Part shown: in pieces, positions 16,064 through 24,727 of the stretch
Layout of the letters: every line of letters starts with the position of its first letter
How positions within the stretch are numbered: the stretch's first letter is position 1
Assembly: GCF_014306625.1 (NCBI RefSeq)
Contig: NZ_JACRYL010000015.1
Span: forward strand, 2,705-66,704
Origin: Pedobacter fastidiosus
GTDB taxonomy: Bacteria; Bacteroidota; Bacteroidia; Sphingobacteriales; Sphingobacteriaceae
DNA length: 64,000 nucleotides
Direction of reading: 5' to 3'
Program-made: the position numbers and the translations under genes
Notes under the pieces: model-generated
Databases searched by the model: none
What the model was told of the DNA's origin: nothing
Seen by the model: only the letters and a program-made list of their open reading frames with translations

Positions 16064-17974
16064 TTATTTCTTTGCTTCAGCTTTAACATCGGGTGACCCA
16101 TTATTAAGCAGCGTTTCAATTACCACACTTCTTCTTCCACTTGGAACCACGACAATTGTTTTCAAAATTCTTTTTTCTCCCTGCGGAACAATTACCTTAA
16201 ATGGCTTGGTATATAAAAATGCATTTTCTGAAGGACGGGATTCATCTAACGAGTAGTAAATTTTTCCGCCAGCAACAGGAACTTTTAAATCTATAGTAAA
16301 TTCACCACCAGTAAGTGGTTTATCGCTTTGTCCAATTGGAGTTGGAACCCAAAAGTTAATTCCGGTTTTATCCATTTTTGCCAAATGTACAGGCAAACGT
16401 TCTTCGGTAAAATTTTTCAAATCTTTACGTCCAACTGGGCTCCAGGCGATTTCAGAAAGCGCCAATAAACGAGGGAAGGCATGGTTTTCAGCTTTTTCTG
16501 GAGTTTTGATATATTCCGTCCACAAATTTGCCTGAACACCAATAACATGCTTTTTCTGCTCATCTGATAAAACTTTCGGAATGGGATCGTAAGCATATAC
16601 TTTTTGATATGGATCCAAACCACCAATAGTTATGGGTTCATCTGGTGAAGTAGATTGTTTTTGATCAATATACATGCCCATAGATCCAGGCGTCATAATT
16701 ACATCGTGATTTTGCTGAGCAGCCGCAATTCCACCCTCTTCACCTCTCCAACTCATAACGGTTGCGTTTGGCGCAAGTCCGCCTTCCAAAATTTCATCCC
16801 AACCAATAATCGAACGACCTTTTGCATTTAAGTGCTTTTCTATCGTTTGGATGAAATAACTCTGTAACTCATGTTCATCTTTTAAGCCCTTTTCTTTCAT
16901 TAAATTCTGACAAAAAGTAGATTCTTTCCAATAGGTTTTTGGAGCTTCATCGCCTCCAATATGAATATATTTTGATGGAAAAATCGTGATTACTTCATCC
17001 AGAATATTTTCTAAGAAGGTAAATGTATTTTCTGATGGAACAAAAATATCATCAAATACGCCCCAAGTTTGTTGTACTTGTTTTCCTTTTCTGCTTCCTG
17101 CCCACGGGGTTTTATCGCTCACAAAAGTATCACGATCTGGAAAACAGCTTAATTCTGGATAAGATGCAATTGCTGCAGAAGCATGTCCAGGCAACTCAAT
17201 TTCTGGAATAACGGTAATGTATCGATCTGCCGCGTATTTAACAATTTCCTTTGCTTCATCCTGAGTGTAAAAACCTTTAACTTCAGTTAAATAATTACCC
17301 TTACCAGGATAATTACCAATAATAGTACCATTTCTAGTAGAGCCAACTATAGTAAGTTTTGGGTACTTTTTAATCTCCAATCTCCAACCCTGATCATCTG
17401 TTAAATGCCAATGGAAAGTATTAATTTTATAGTAAGCCAGCTGATCGATATATTTTTTTATAAACGAAATCGGAAAAAAATGTCGACAAACATCAAGCAT
17501 GGTTCCACGATATTTAAAACGTGGATAATCATTAATTTCTACAGCTGAAATCGTAATTTTATCATTCAATTTTTCTGGCAACATTTGCATTGCCGATTGA
17601 ACAGCGTAAAATAAGCCAGCTCCTCTCCCGGTAAGTAAAATTTGGTTAGCTGTAACTTTAATGGTGTAACCCTCTTCTGGCAATTGATCTGCTCCAACAG
17701 ATGTTAAAATAATTGCTTTCTGATTTGCTGATAAATCTTTCACTTCCCGTAACGAAAAGCCTGCTTTTGTTACAATAAACGCATTTAATAAGTCGCTCAT
17801 TTTTGCACCCTCAGCACCTGTAGATTTTAAGACTACGGTTTTATCGAGCACAAAATTCCCGCTGGTTTTGGTTATAGAAACCGGTGCAGGAATAATGCCT
17901 AGATTTACATCGCTCTGCGCATAAGCGGATGTACTGATTAGGGCACAAATAAAAATCGAAAGAATTTTGTTCAT
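16064..17974 (-). CDS. Exported beta-N-acetylhexosaminidase (GH20)
   Basis: 636 residues. A signal peptide (residues 1-19, cleavage after AYAQ) is followed by a GH20b N-terminal domain and the GH20 TIM barrel. The catalytic pair D342-E343 sits in HIGGDEAPKTYW. Substrate-binding segments FHWHLTDDQGWRLEIKKYP and PEIELPGHASAAIASYP are intact. A C-terminal beta domain follows. The enzyme removes terminal beta-linked GlcNAc or GalNAc by substrate-assisted catalysis, acting on chitin, glycoprotein or muropeptide-derived sugars in the periplasm or outside the cell. It heads the operon with the lysozyme-inhibitor-like and lipid kinase genes, which gives a cell-wall theme. Confidence 0.93.
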   Translation of the reverse strand: MNKILSIFICALISTSAYAQSDVNLGIIPAPVSITKTSGNFVLDKTVVLKSTGAEGAKMSDLLNAFIVTKAGFSLREVKDLSANQKAIILTSVGADQLPEEGYTIKVTANQILLTGRGAGLFYAVQSAMQMLPEKLNDKITISAVEINDYPRFKYRGTMLDVCRHFFPISFIKKYIDQLAYYKINTFHWHLTDDQGWRLEIKKYPKLTIVGSTRNGTIIGNYPGKGNYLTEVKGFYTQDEAKEIVKYAADRYITVIPEIELPGHASAAIASYPELSCFPDRDTFVSDKTPWAGSRKGKQVQQTWGVFDDIFVPSENTFTFLENILDEVITIFPSKYIHIGGDEAPKTYWKESTFCQNLMKEKGLKDEHELQSYFIQTIEKHLNAKGRSIIGWDEILEGGLAPNATVMSWRGEEGGIAAAQQNHDVIMTPGSMGMYIDQKQSTSPDEPITIGGLDPYQKVYAYDPIPKVLSDEQKKHVIGVQANLWTEYIKTPEKAENHAFPRLLALSEIAWSPVGRKDLKNFTEERLPVHLAKMDKTGINFWVPTPIGQSDKPLTGGEFTIDLKVPVAGGKIYYSLDESRPSENAFLYTKPFKVIVPQGEKRILKTIVVVPSGRRSVVIETLLNNGSPDVKAEAKK

Positions 17975-18174
17975 GATTTAAATTTAGTTTTAGGATAATT
18001 ATTTGATTATTTAACACAAGATAGAGATTAGAACAGCTTCCTTTATCTCACTTTTTCGTTACAATACAGATCAAACGTTTGACTTAATTGTTTTTGTAGC
18101 GAGATAATTTTGCTTGCTCTTCAGCTTTGACAAAGCAAATAGTGATGGAAAAAAGAGTTATCAAAACTTGAAAA

Positions 18175-18206
18175 CAAAAAAAGAGAAACCATTTCTGATT
18201 TCTCTC
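18175..18206 (-). terminator. Terminator of trxB
   Basis: Stem AGAGAAA (18182-18188) with TTTCTCT (18199-18205). Read leftward it runs into a T7 tract (A residues at about 18176-18182). It lies 28 bases beyond the trxB stop. Confidence 0.75.
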
Positions 18207-18232
18207 TCTACATTTATAATTGAAATTAATTT

Positions 18233-19189
18233 TTATGCTTCTATCGGGTGTTCTTTTGCTGCTAAATATCTTTCAGCATCTAGAGCAGACATACATCCAG
18301 AACCTGCAGCTGTAACTGCTTGTCTGTAATACATATCTTGAACATCGCCACAGGCAAAAACGCCTTCAACGTTGGTTAAGGTAGAACCTGGTTTGGTTAA
18401 CAGATAACCTGTTTCATCCATATCCAGCTGACCTTTAAAAATATCTGTATTTGGTTTATGGCCAATTGCTACGAAGAAACCTTCCACCTCAATATCAGAT
18501 TCTACATTGGTTTTGTTGTTTAAAACTTTAACCGCTGTAACATTTTTACCGTTCCCTAAAATTTCAAGAGTTTCGGTATTGTAATGCACAATGATGTTTG
18601 GAGTAGCCAACACACGGCTAACCATCGTTTTTGAAGCTCTAAATTCATCTCTACGAACCAACAAATGTACAGTTTTACAAAGTTTAGCCAAATAAGTAGC
18701 TTCTTCTGCCGCGGTATCTCCTGCACCAACAATGGCTACATCTTGTCCTTTAAAGAAAAAACCATCGCAAACCGCACATGCCGAAACGCCAAAACCATTG
18801 TACTGCTGTTCGCTAGGTAAACCTAACCATTTAGCAGTAGCACCTGTTGCAATAATTACCGTATCAGCAGTAATCGTTTTAATTTCATCCACTACAATTT
18901 TATGTGGTGTTGAAGAAAAATCTACTGAGCTAATGTATCCAAAACGGATATCGGTACCGAAACGCTCTGCTTGTTTACGGAAATCCTCCATCATTTCTGG
19001 GCCCATAATTCCTTGCGGATAACCTGGAAAATTCTCTACATCAGTAGTTTGCGTAAGCTGTCCGCCGGCTTGCATACCCGTGTACATAATTGGTTTTAAA
19101 TCAGCTCTGGCTGCATAAATTGCAGCAGTATAACCCGCAGGACCAGAACCTATAATTAAACACTGAACGTGTTCGTTTTCTTGTGACAT
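18233..19189 (-). CDS. trxB: Thioredoxin-disulfide reductase
   Basis: 318 residues. FAD-binding GSGPAG motif (14-19), redox-active CAVC (C138 and C141), NADPH-binding GAGDTAAEEA (about 156-165), and the C-terminal FAD segment GVFACGDVQD. The flavoenzyme passes electrons from NADPH to thioredoxin in the cytoplasm. It is transcribed alone from a putative promoter at 19224-19254 and ends at a clear terminator. No thioredoxin gene is nearby. Confidence 0.95.
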   Translation of the reverse strand: MSQENEHVQCLIIGSGPAGYTAAIYAARADLKPIMYTGMQAGGQLTQTTDVENFPGYPQGIMGPEMMEDFRKQAERFGTDIRFGYISSVDFSSTPHKIVVDEIKTITADTVIIATGATAKWLGLPSEQQYNGFGVSACAVCDGFFFKGQDVAIVGAGDTAAEEATYLAKLCKTVHLLVRRDEFRASKTMVSRVLATPNIIVHYNTETLEILGNGKNVTAVKVLNNKTNVESDIEVEGFFVAIGHKPNTDIFKGQLDMDETGYLLTKPGSTLTNVEGVFACGDVQDMYYRQAVTAAGSGCMSALDAERYLAAKEHPIEA

Positions 19190-19223
19190 TATATTGTGTG
19201 TTTGAAATTCATTAATGGGAATA

Positions 19224-19254
19224 CAAATTTAAGTCTTTAAACAATTATCAGCAA
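19224..19254 (-). promoter_or_regulatory. Putative promoter of trxB
   Basis: On the minus strand a TTG (19254-19252) precedes by 20 bases the -7 box TAAATTTG (19231-19224), as expected for the Bacteroidota housekeeping sigma factor. It gives a leader of about 30 bases. Confidence 0.55.
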
Positions 19255-19316
19255 GTATGCATTGTCAACATAGTTTACTTATTAACAAATCAAAAGATGA
19301 TTAACAGCATAAATAG

Positions 19317-19952
19317 TTATTTGTAAAAACTTTCTGTAATGTAGAAAATAGTATCGATGAAATAAATAATTCCATCGTTTGAGAGAACGTTTTCATCATG
19401 TAAGTCTTCGAAAATAATTCCTAATTCTTGATTGATATAATCGTGATTTCTAATATTATCAAAACCATTAAACGATAGAAATTTCTTTACAGTTGTTAAG
19501 TCTGTAATTTCATTTGCTATTATAAACTCTTGCTTTACCACTGCAAAAAGCTGCATGTTTACAAATTTAAATCCTAAAAAACTGTAAGATGTAGATTGAA
19601 AAAAATAATTATGAATTAACAGACTATTGAAATAATCAAGCCAATATTCATAAAAAACGGAATCATTTAATTTAATAACATTAAAGTCATCATATCGATA
19701 AACTCGCTGCTCAGCACCTGCACTAATAAATTCTTCCTCTAATATTTCTCCTTGATAAAAAAGATTTTCTTGCTCGGCAAAAGCAAGTAAACTTATTTCT
19801 TCTTTATTTTTGAAATACTTTTGTTTTTCAATTCTGAAGCCTGTTTCCTCATTTCTTCTAAGGAAATTTTGTGTTTTTTTGAGTTTGCTTGCTTGGCCAA
19901 TTGATCCATCGCTGATAATGATATCTCGTAATTCATCTTTGATATTCTTCAT
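19317..19952 (-). CDS. Polyvalent-protein-type kinase-fold protein
   Basis: 211 residues. The order of motifs is kinase-like: GAEQRVYRYDDFNVIKLND supplies a glycine-loop remnant (G79) and the strand-3 Lys K94. FEDLHDENVL (181-190) looks like the catalytic loop with D183, H185 and N188. FIDTIFY (199-205) gives the metal-binding Asp D200. The blocks GAEQ, YEYWLDYFNSLLIHNYFF and LGIIFEDLHDENVL match what I recall of the kinase domain found in polyvalent proteins of Bacteroidota plasmids and conjugative elements (Kinase-PolyVal). Here it is a free-standing gene with no mobile-element neighbours. The substrate is unknown. Codon usage looks more AT-rich than its neighbours, which hints at transfer. 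Confidence 0.65.
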   Translation of the reverse strand: MKNIKDELRDIIISDGSIGQASKLKKTQNFLRRNEETGFRIEKQKYFKNKEEISLLAFAEQENLFYQGEILEEEFISAGAEQRVYRYDDFNVIKLNDSVFYEYWLDYFNSLLIHNYFFQSTSYSFLGFKFVNMQLFAVVKQEFIIANEITDLTTVKKFLSFNGFDNIRNHDYINQELGIIFEDLHDENVLSNDGIIYFIDTIFYITESFYK

Positions 19953-20014
19953 TAAAAAATTATGCTTAAAGATACAAATTAATTTACGATGAAAAAATCG
20001 TGAATCATATCATA

Positions 20015-21178
20015 TTACCTTCCCTTGTTTTCTTTTATCAATCGAACTACATTGCCACCAAGTATTTTCTTGATGTCCGTTTCCGAATAACCATTTTTTA
20101 ACAACTCTTCTGTAATTTTGGGATAATCTGCAACACTATTCATTCCCAATGGAAAAGATTCGGCGCCATCAAAATCTGCGCCTAATCCAACATGATTTAT
20201 TCCTGCCAATTTTACGATATAATTGATGTGTTTAACCAGCAAAGAAATAGGCGGTCTTATTGCATCGGCATCTGCCTGATGATGGGCAATTAAAGTATCA
20301 ATTGCCGATCCCCTATCCAGTTTTTCAGTTAAAGATTTTAACTCAGTATCATATTTGGAGAAGAAAGCTTTTTGTTTTGAACTATAAGTAGAATCAAGGA
20401 AACCGCTGTAAAAATTAACACATATAACTCCTCGGTTTTTTGCTACCGCTTTAATTTGATTATCCTTTAAATTCCTTGGAACTGGATTTAACCCATAAGC
20501 ACAGCTGTGAGAAACAATTATGGGTTTGGTTGTTGTAGCAATTGCATCGTAAAATGTTTTTTCGCCTACGTGAGAAAGATCAACCAAAACGCCCAGCTTA
20601 TTTAAGCGCTTAACAACTTGTTTTCCAAAATCGTTCAAACCTGCATTTTCGGGTTTTACTTTGCCTGAAGTTTCTTCGGCAGCAGAACTTGCCCAAGGTG
20701 TACTGTTGTTCCAAGTGAGCATTAAATAAGCCATGCCTCTTTTTGCCAAGCTATCAATATAATCTAATCGGTTTTCGATCATATGCCCACCTTCAACACC
20801 AATCATTGCCGCCAATTTATGCTGTTCCACAGCATTTTCCAAGTCCGCTCCATTTTGCACCAACGCAATTCGTGTGGGATCTCGTTTGATCAAACTATAA
20901 AGTGAATCAATTTCTCTATTGGCTAAGGCATATCCTCCAGTTTCATCGCACCAGATGGAAAAAAATTGAACATCCAAACCGCCTTGCTTTGCCCTAACCA
21001 AATCGAAATTGCCTTTTGGCTGTAACTTACCTATATCAATTCCAGATTTAATTTGATTGAAAAGAATGTCGCCATGCGTATCAATTACAATGGCATTCTG
21101 GTGAATACTTTTTGCAGTTTGGGCAGATGATGAAAAATTGAATATTAAAATCGAAAATAAAATAACGGGAAATCTCAT
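20015..21178 (-). CDS. Exported membrane dipeptidase (peptidase M19)
   Basis: 387 residues with a signal peptide (residues 1-19, ending SSAQ). Metal-binding and active-site segments of the M19 renal-dipeptidase family are visible: VIDTHGDILFN (H and D ligands, residues about 31-41), IGVEGGHMI (bridging Glu), VDLSHVGEKTF (His ligand), VSHSCAYGLNPVPRN (His ligand) and HVGLGADFDG near the C-terminus. It hydrolyses dipeptides with a C-terminal D- or L-amino acid using two zinc ions. It probably acts in the periplasm in peptide scavenging or murein-peptide turnover. It is transcribed alone, leftward. Confidence 0.92.
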   Translation of the reverse strand: MRFPVILFSILIFNFSSSAQTAKSIHQNAIVIDTHGDILFNQIKSGIDIGKLQPKGNFDLVRAKQGGLDVQFFSIWCDETGGYALANREIDSLYSLIKRDPTRIALVQNGADLENAVEQHKLAAMIGVEGGHMIENRLDYIDSLAKRGMAYLMLTWNNSTPWASSAAEETSGKVKPENAGLNDFGKQVVKRLNKLGVLVDLSHVGEKTFYDAIATTTKPIIVSHSCAYGLNPVPRNLKDNQIKAVAKNRGVICVNFYSGFLDSTYSSKQKAFFSKYDTELKSLTEKLDRGSAIDTLIAHHQADADAIRPPISLLVKHINYIVKLAGINHVGLGADFDGAESFPLGMNSVADYPKITEELLKNGYSETDIKKILGGNVVRLIKENKGR

Positions 21179-21293
21179 AACCTAAAGATAGCATTAAAAT
21201 TATTTTTGTATTGATGCGAAGAGACTGTCAAAATCGTAAATAAATTGTATTATTAACACCGAAGTTGTGAATTAAAAATCCATTGAACTACAG

Positions 21294-21316
21294 GACGAGA
21301 TTACAAATCTCGACCA
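21294..21316. repeat. Extragenic palindrome
   Basis: GACGAGATT and AATCTCGACC flank a short ACA loop in the gap between the dipeptidase and the carboxylase gene. It resembles the palindrome at 1637-1661 (both have the form CG-A/G-GATTTG-AA-CCCG or its variants) and is probably the same dispersed family. Confidence 0.45.
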
Positions 21317-21345
21317 ACGATTTAATTTGATCCACGATTTAATTT

Positions 21346-22974
21346 TTAGGTCTGAATCATCCCTACATTAAACTTTTTGGCAATAGGCGATTGATTCGCT
21401 GCTTCAATTCCCATAGAAATTACTTTTCGGGTTTCCAATGGATCAATAATTCCATCTACCCAAAGTCGTGATGCTGCGTAATATGGTGTAGTTTGACTAT
21501 CGTATCTATCTGTAATTTCTTTTAGTAGTTCTGCTTCTTTTTCGGGCGTAATTACCTCTCCTTTTGCTTTTAGCGAGGCTTCTTGAATTTGCAACAATGT
21601 TTTAGCCGCTTGCGAGCCACCCATAACCGCAATTTTTGCAGATGGCCAAGCGTAAATTAATCTTGGATCGTAAGCCTTTCCACACATGGCGTAATTTCCT
21701 GCGCCATAAGAATTTCCAATTACAATGGTAAATTTAGGCACCACAGAGTTTGCAACAGCATTAACCATTTTAGCGCCGTCTTTAATAATCCCGCCATGTT
21801 CCGATCGGCTTCCAACCATAAATCCCGTAACATCTTGAAGAAAAACCAATGGGATCTTCTTTTGGTTACAGTTCATAATAAAACGAGCAGCTTTATCGGC
21901 GCTATCAGAATAAATTACCCCGCCAAACTGCATCTCTCCTTTTTTTGATTTAACCACTTTACGTTGGTTCGCAACTATGCCAACAGCCCAACCATCAATT
22001 CTGCCTAAACCACAGATTATACTTTGACCGTATCCTTTTTTATATTCTTCAAATTCCGAATGATCTACCAAACGGTTAATTATATCCATCATTTCGTAGG
22101 GTTTCTCTCTATTTTCTGGAAATAGACCGTACAATTCCTCTTCCTTTTCTTTTGGTTTTGCAGGTTTAATGCGATCAAAACCTGCGTTTTGTGGCGAACC
22201 CAACATGCTCATGATGTTTCGAATGCTGTCCAAACAAGCTTCATCGTTTGGATGCTTATAATCGGTAACGCCAGAAATTTCGCAGTGAGTTGTTGCACCG
22301 CCTAAAGTTTCATTATCTACTTCTTCGCCAATAGCCGATTTCACCAGATAAGAGCCTGCCAAAAATACCGAGCCTGTTCCTTCTACAATCATCGCTTCAT
22401 CGCTCATAATCGGCAGATATGCCCCTCCAGCAACACATGCCCCCATAATTGCAGAAATTTGCACAATTCCTTCTGAAGACATTAAAGCATTATTCCGAAA
22501 CATTCTTCCGAAGTGTTCTTTATCTGGAAAAATCTCATCCTGCATGGGTAAATAAACTCCAGCGCTATCTACCAGATAAATTACGGGCAAACGGTTTTCC
22601 ATGGCAATTTCCTGCGCTCGAAGATTCTTTTTCGCAGTCATTGGAAACCAGGCTCCAGCTTTCACTGTAGCATCGTTGGCAACAATCATACATTGTCTCC
22701 CACTCACATATCCTATTCCACATACCACTCCTGCCGATGGGCAACCACCTTGCTCAGCATACATTCCATCAGCCGTGAAAGCACCCACTTCTAAAAATTC
22801 AGAATCTTTATCAATAAGATACGCAACGCGTTCTCTGGCTAGAAGCTTACCTTTTGCCTTTTGTTTAGCCGCGTTTTTCTCGCCACCACCTAAATATATT
22901 TTCTTCAGCTTAGTTCTTAGTTCATAAACTAGCTGTTTATTAATGTCTTCGTTTTTGTTGAATTCGATATTCAT
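21346..22974 (-). CDS. Acyl-CoA carboxylase, carboxyltransferase (beta) subunit
   Basis: 542 residues with both halves of the carboxyltransferase fold. The N-terminal half has the segments LLARERVAYLIDKDSEFLEVG and SAGVYLPMQDEIFPDKEHFGRMF. The C-terminal half has FLQDVTGFMVGSRSEHGGIIKDGAKM and SYGAGNYAMCGKAYDPRL. The QDEIFPDKEHFGR and GACVAGGAYLPIMSDE blocks are closest to the 3-methylcrotonyl-CoA carboxylase type, although propionyl- and acetyl-CoA enzymes share the fold. It transfers carboxyl from carboxybiotin to the acyl-CoA. No biotin carboxylase subunit is encoded nearby. It is transcribed alone. Confidence 0.9.
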   Translation of the reverse strand: MNIEFNKNEDINKQLVYELRTKLKKIYLGGGEKNAAKQKAKGKLLARERVAYLIDKDSEFLEVGAFTADGMYAEQGGCPSAGVVCGIGYVSGRQCMIVANDATVKAGAWFPMTAKKNLRAQEIAMENRLPVIYLVDSAGVYLPMQDEIFPDKEHFGRMFRNNALMSSEGIVQISAIMGACVAGGAYLPIMSDEAMIVEGTGSVFLAGSYLVKSAIGEEVDNETLGGATTHCEISGVTDYKHPNDEACLDSIRNIMSMLGSPQNAGFDRIKPAKPKEKEEELYGLFPENREKPYEMMDIINRLVDHSEFEEYKKGYGQSIICGLGRIDGWAVGIVANQRKVVKSKKGEMQFGGVIYSDSADKAARFIMNCNQKKIPLVFLQDVTGFMVGSRSEHGGIIKDGAKMVNAVANSVVPKFTIVIGNSYGAGNYAMCGKAYDPRLIYAWPSAKIAVMGGSQAAKTLLQIQEASLKAKGEVITPEKEAELLKEITDRYDSQTTPYYAASRLWVDGIIDPLETRKVISMGIEAANQSPIAKKFNVGMIQT

Positions 22975-23045
22975 GGTGGCAATTTAAATTTATTTTTAGA
23001 AAAAATGTTGCGACCAAATTGGTTTCTGGTCTAACTTGGATTTAA

Positions 23046-23236
23046 ACCGCAAAGAACGCATAGGAAATATCGCAAAGAAATAAAAGAAAGTTTAACCACC
23101 GAGCACACAGAGAAAAAAATCACAGAGAGAACTGAGAAAATATTTACCCAACTCTGTATTTCTTAGTGTGCTCTGTGGTTATATGAACACCTAGAGCCAC
23201 CCAGCTTTGCGTTCTTTGCGAAATAACTTAGCGCCC
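23046..23236. repeat. Nested inverted repeat in a 309-bp gene-free stretch
   Basis: Outer arms: ACCGCAAAGAACGC (about 23046-23059) and GCGTTCTTTGCG (about 23209-23220). Inner arms: ACCGAGCACACAGAG (23099-23113) and GTGTGCTCTGTGGTT (23166-23180). Together they make one long imperfect palindrome. The rest of the gap 22975-23283 shows nothing else that I can name. Confidence 0.7.
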
Positions 23237-23283
23237 TTTGCTATTAATCCATTTAAAATAATAATTTTGAATAAACCAAGAAA

Positions 23284-23727
23284 ATGGAGCTCACCATAAA
23301 TATTCCTGCATTATTATTTCCGGCCATCAGTTTAATTATGTTGGCTTATACCAACAGATTTTTGGCATTGGCTACCTTAGTGCGGAGTTTAAAAGCGAAA
23401 TATGAAGATGGAGAGAAAAATGCGGGATTGCATAAGCAAATTAAAAATTTAAGATATCGCTTAAAGCTGATCAAAAATATGCAAGCATTCGGTGTACTTA
23501 GCTTTGCGAGTTGTTTGTTTTGTATGTTTTTTATCTACTTGGAATGGAATACCGTTGCTGAAATTCTTTTTGCTTTAAGTTTATCATTTTTCATGATTTC
23601 ACTCATCATTTCGTTAATAGAAATTCAAATCAGCACCAAAGCGCTCGAGCTTGAATTAAGCACTTTAGAGGATTTGGAAGATCCATCACTTAGTGGCTAC
23701 ATCAAAAAGAAATTTAAAAAGGAATAA
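23284..23727 (+). CDS. DUF2721 membrane protein
   Basis: 147 residues. An N-terminal membrane helix (about 7-27, NIPALLFPAISLIMLAYTNR) is followed by a charged cytoplasmic stretch and two closely spaced helices (about 69-88 and 93-115). This is the DUF2721 architecture. The C-terminal tail is charged and ends in KKKFKKE. The family has no assigned function. Only two bases separate its stop from the next start, so it is cotranscribed with the DUF1801 gene. Confidence 0.8.
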   Translation: MELTINIPALLFPAISLIMLAYTNRFLALATLVRSLKAKYEDGEKNAGLHKQIKNLRYRLKLIKNMQAFGVLSFASCLFCMFFIYLEWNTVAEILFALSLSFFMISLIISLIEIQISTKALELELSTLEDLEDPSLSGYIKKKFKKE

Positions 23728-23729
23728 AC

Positions 23730-24185
23730 ATGAAATCTACCGCAAAAACACCTGATGAGTATCTAAATGATTTGCCAGATGAGCGCAAACCAATTATGAA
23801 TAAACTTCGAGCTACTGTTTTGGATAACTTACCATTTGGCTTTGAAGAATGTATTGCTTATGGAATGTTGGGCTACGTTGTTCCACATTCTATTTATCCT
23901 CCCGGCTACCATTGCGACCCCAAGTTACCATTGATGTTTATGAGTATCGCCTCTCAGAAAAATGCGATTTCTTTTCACCATTTAGGAATCTACAGTGATC
24001 CAAAACTTTTAGATTGGTTTACTACAGAATATCCTAAACATTGCAAAACTAAATTGGACATGGGTAAGGGCTGTATCCGTTTTAAAAAACTAGATGATAT
24101 CCCTTTTGATTTAATTGCTGAACTAGTGAGAAAAATTAACCCACAACAATGGATTGCTCAATATGAAAGTGTATTTAAAAAATAA
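23730..24185 (+). CDS. DUF1801 domain protein (YdhG-like)
   Basis: 151 residues, soluble. The opening TPDEYLNDLPDERKPIMNKLRATVLDNL and the following FEECIAYGMLGYVVP segment match DUF1801. The C-terminal MGKGCIRFKKLDDIPFDLIAELV segment is also typical. The function is unknown; related proteins have an alpha-beta fold compared with frataxin-like YdhG. It is the second gene of a two-gene operon with DUF2721 and converges on the MaoC-like gene with only 11 bases between the stops. Confidence 0.82.
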   Translation: MKSTAKTPDEYLNDLPDERKPIMNKLRATVLDNLPFGFEECIAYGMLGYVVPHSIYPPGYHCDPKLPLMFMSIASQKNAISFHHLGIYSDPKLLDWFTTEYPKHCKTKLDMGKGCIRFKKLDDIPFDLIAELVRKINPQQWIAQYESVFKK

Positions 24186-24196
24186 CTGGATTTTTG

Positions 24197-24658
24197 CTAG
24201 GAAATAAAGTGATATAAAAACACCACCTCACCAACGAAGGCAGGTTTCTTTTGATTTTCTATTTCCATTTCTATAGCCATGTGCACTTTGGTTACGCCAC
24301 GAAGATTAATAATGGAAGCCAATTTCGCTTTTAATCTTACATTACTATTTACGGTTACGGCTTGTGCAAATCTCAAACTTTCAATTCCGTAGTTTATCTC
24401 CATTTTAAGGTTTTGGATATCAACAATTTCTTTCCATAGATAAGGAATTAAGGAAAGTGTTAAATAACCGTGGGCAATTGTTGCACCAAACGGACCTTCG
24501 TTCTTCGCTCGCTCTTCATCAACATGAATCCACTGGTGATCTAAGGTAGCATCAGCAAACTTATTGATCTGCTCTTGAGTAATGGTATGCCAAGATGAAA
24601 CGCCTAATTCCTTGCCAAGATGTTGTTCAAATTCTGCGTGACTGGTAATAATTTGCAT
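24197..24658 (-). CDS. MaoC-like (R)-enoyl-CoA hydratase, NodN type
   Basis: 153 residues forming a single hot-dog domain. The hydratase-2 motif appears in FADATLDHQWIHVDEERA (Asp and His of the catalytic pair, residues about 30-47) and in GPFGATIAHGYLTLSLIP. Members hydrate trans-2-enoyl-CoA to the R-3-hydroxy form, but the NodN-like subgroup has no firmly defined substrate. It follows the LOG-family gene by 69 bases on the same strand and may share its transcript. Confidence 0.85.
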   Translation of the reverse strand: MQIITSHAEFEQHLGKELGVSSWHTITQEQINKFADATLDHQWIHVDEERAKNEGPFGATIAHGYLTLSLIPYLWKEIVDIQNLKMEINYGIESLRFAQAVTVNSNVRLKAKLASIINLRGVTKVHMAIEMEIENQKKPAFVGEVVFLYHFIS

Positions 24659-24727
24659 TTTTATAAATTATTTTTATTGCTAAATTGTTGTATTGTTCAA
24701 TATGTTTACAAAACTGTTAATGGCTAA

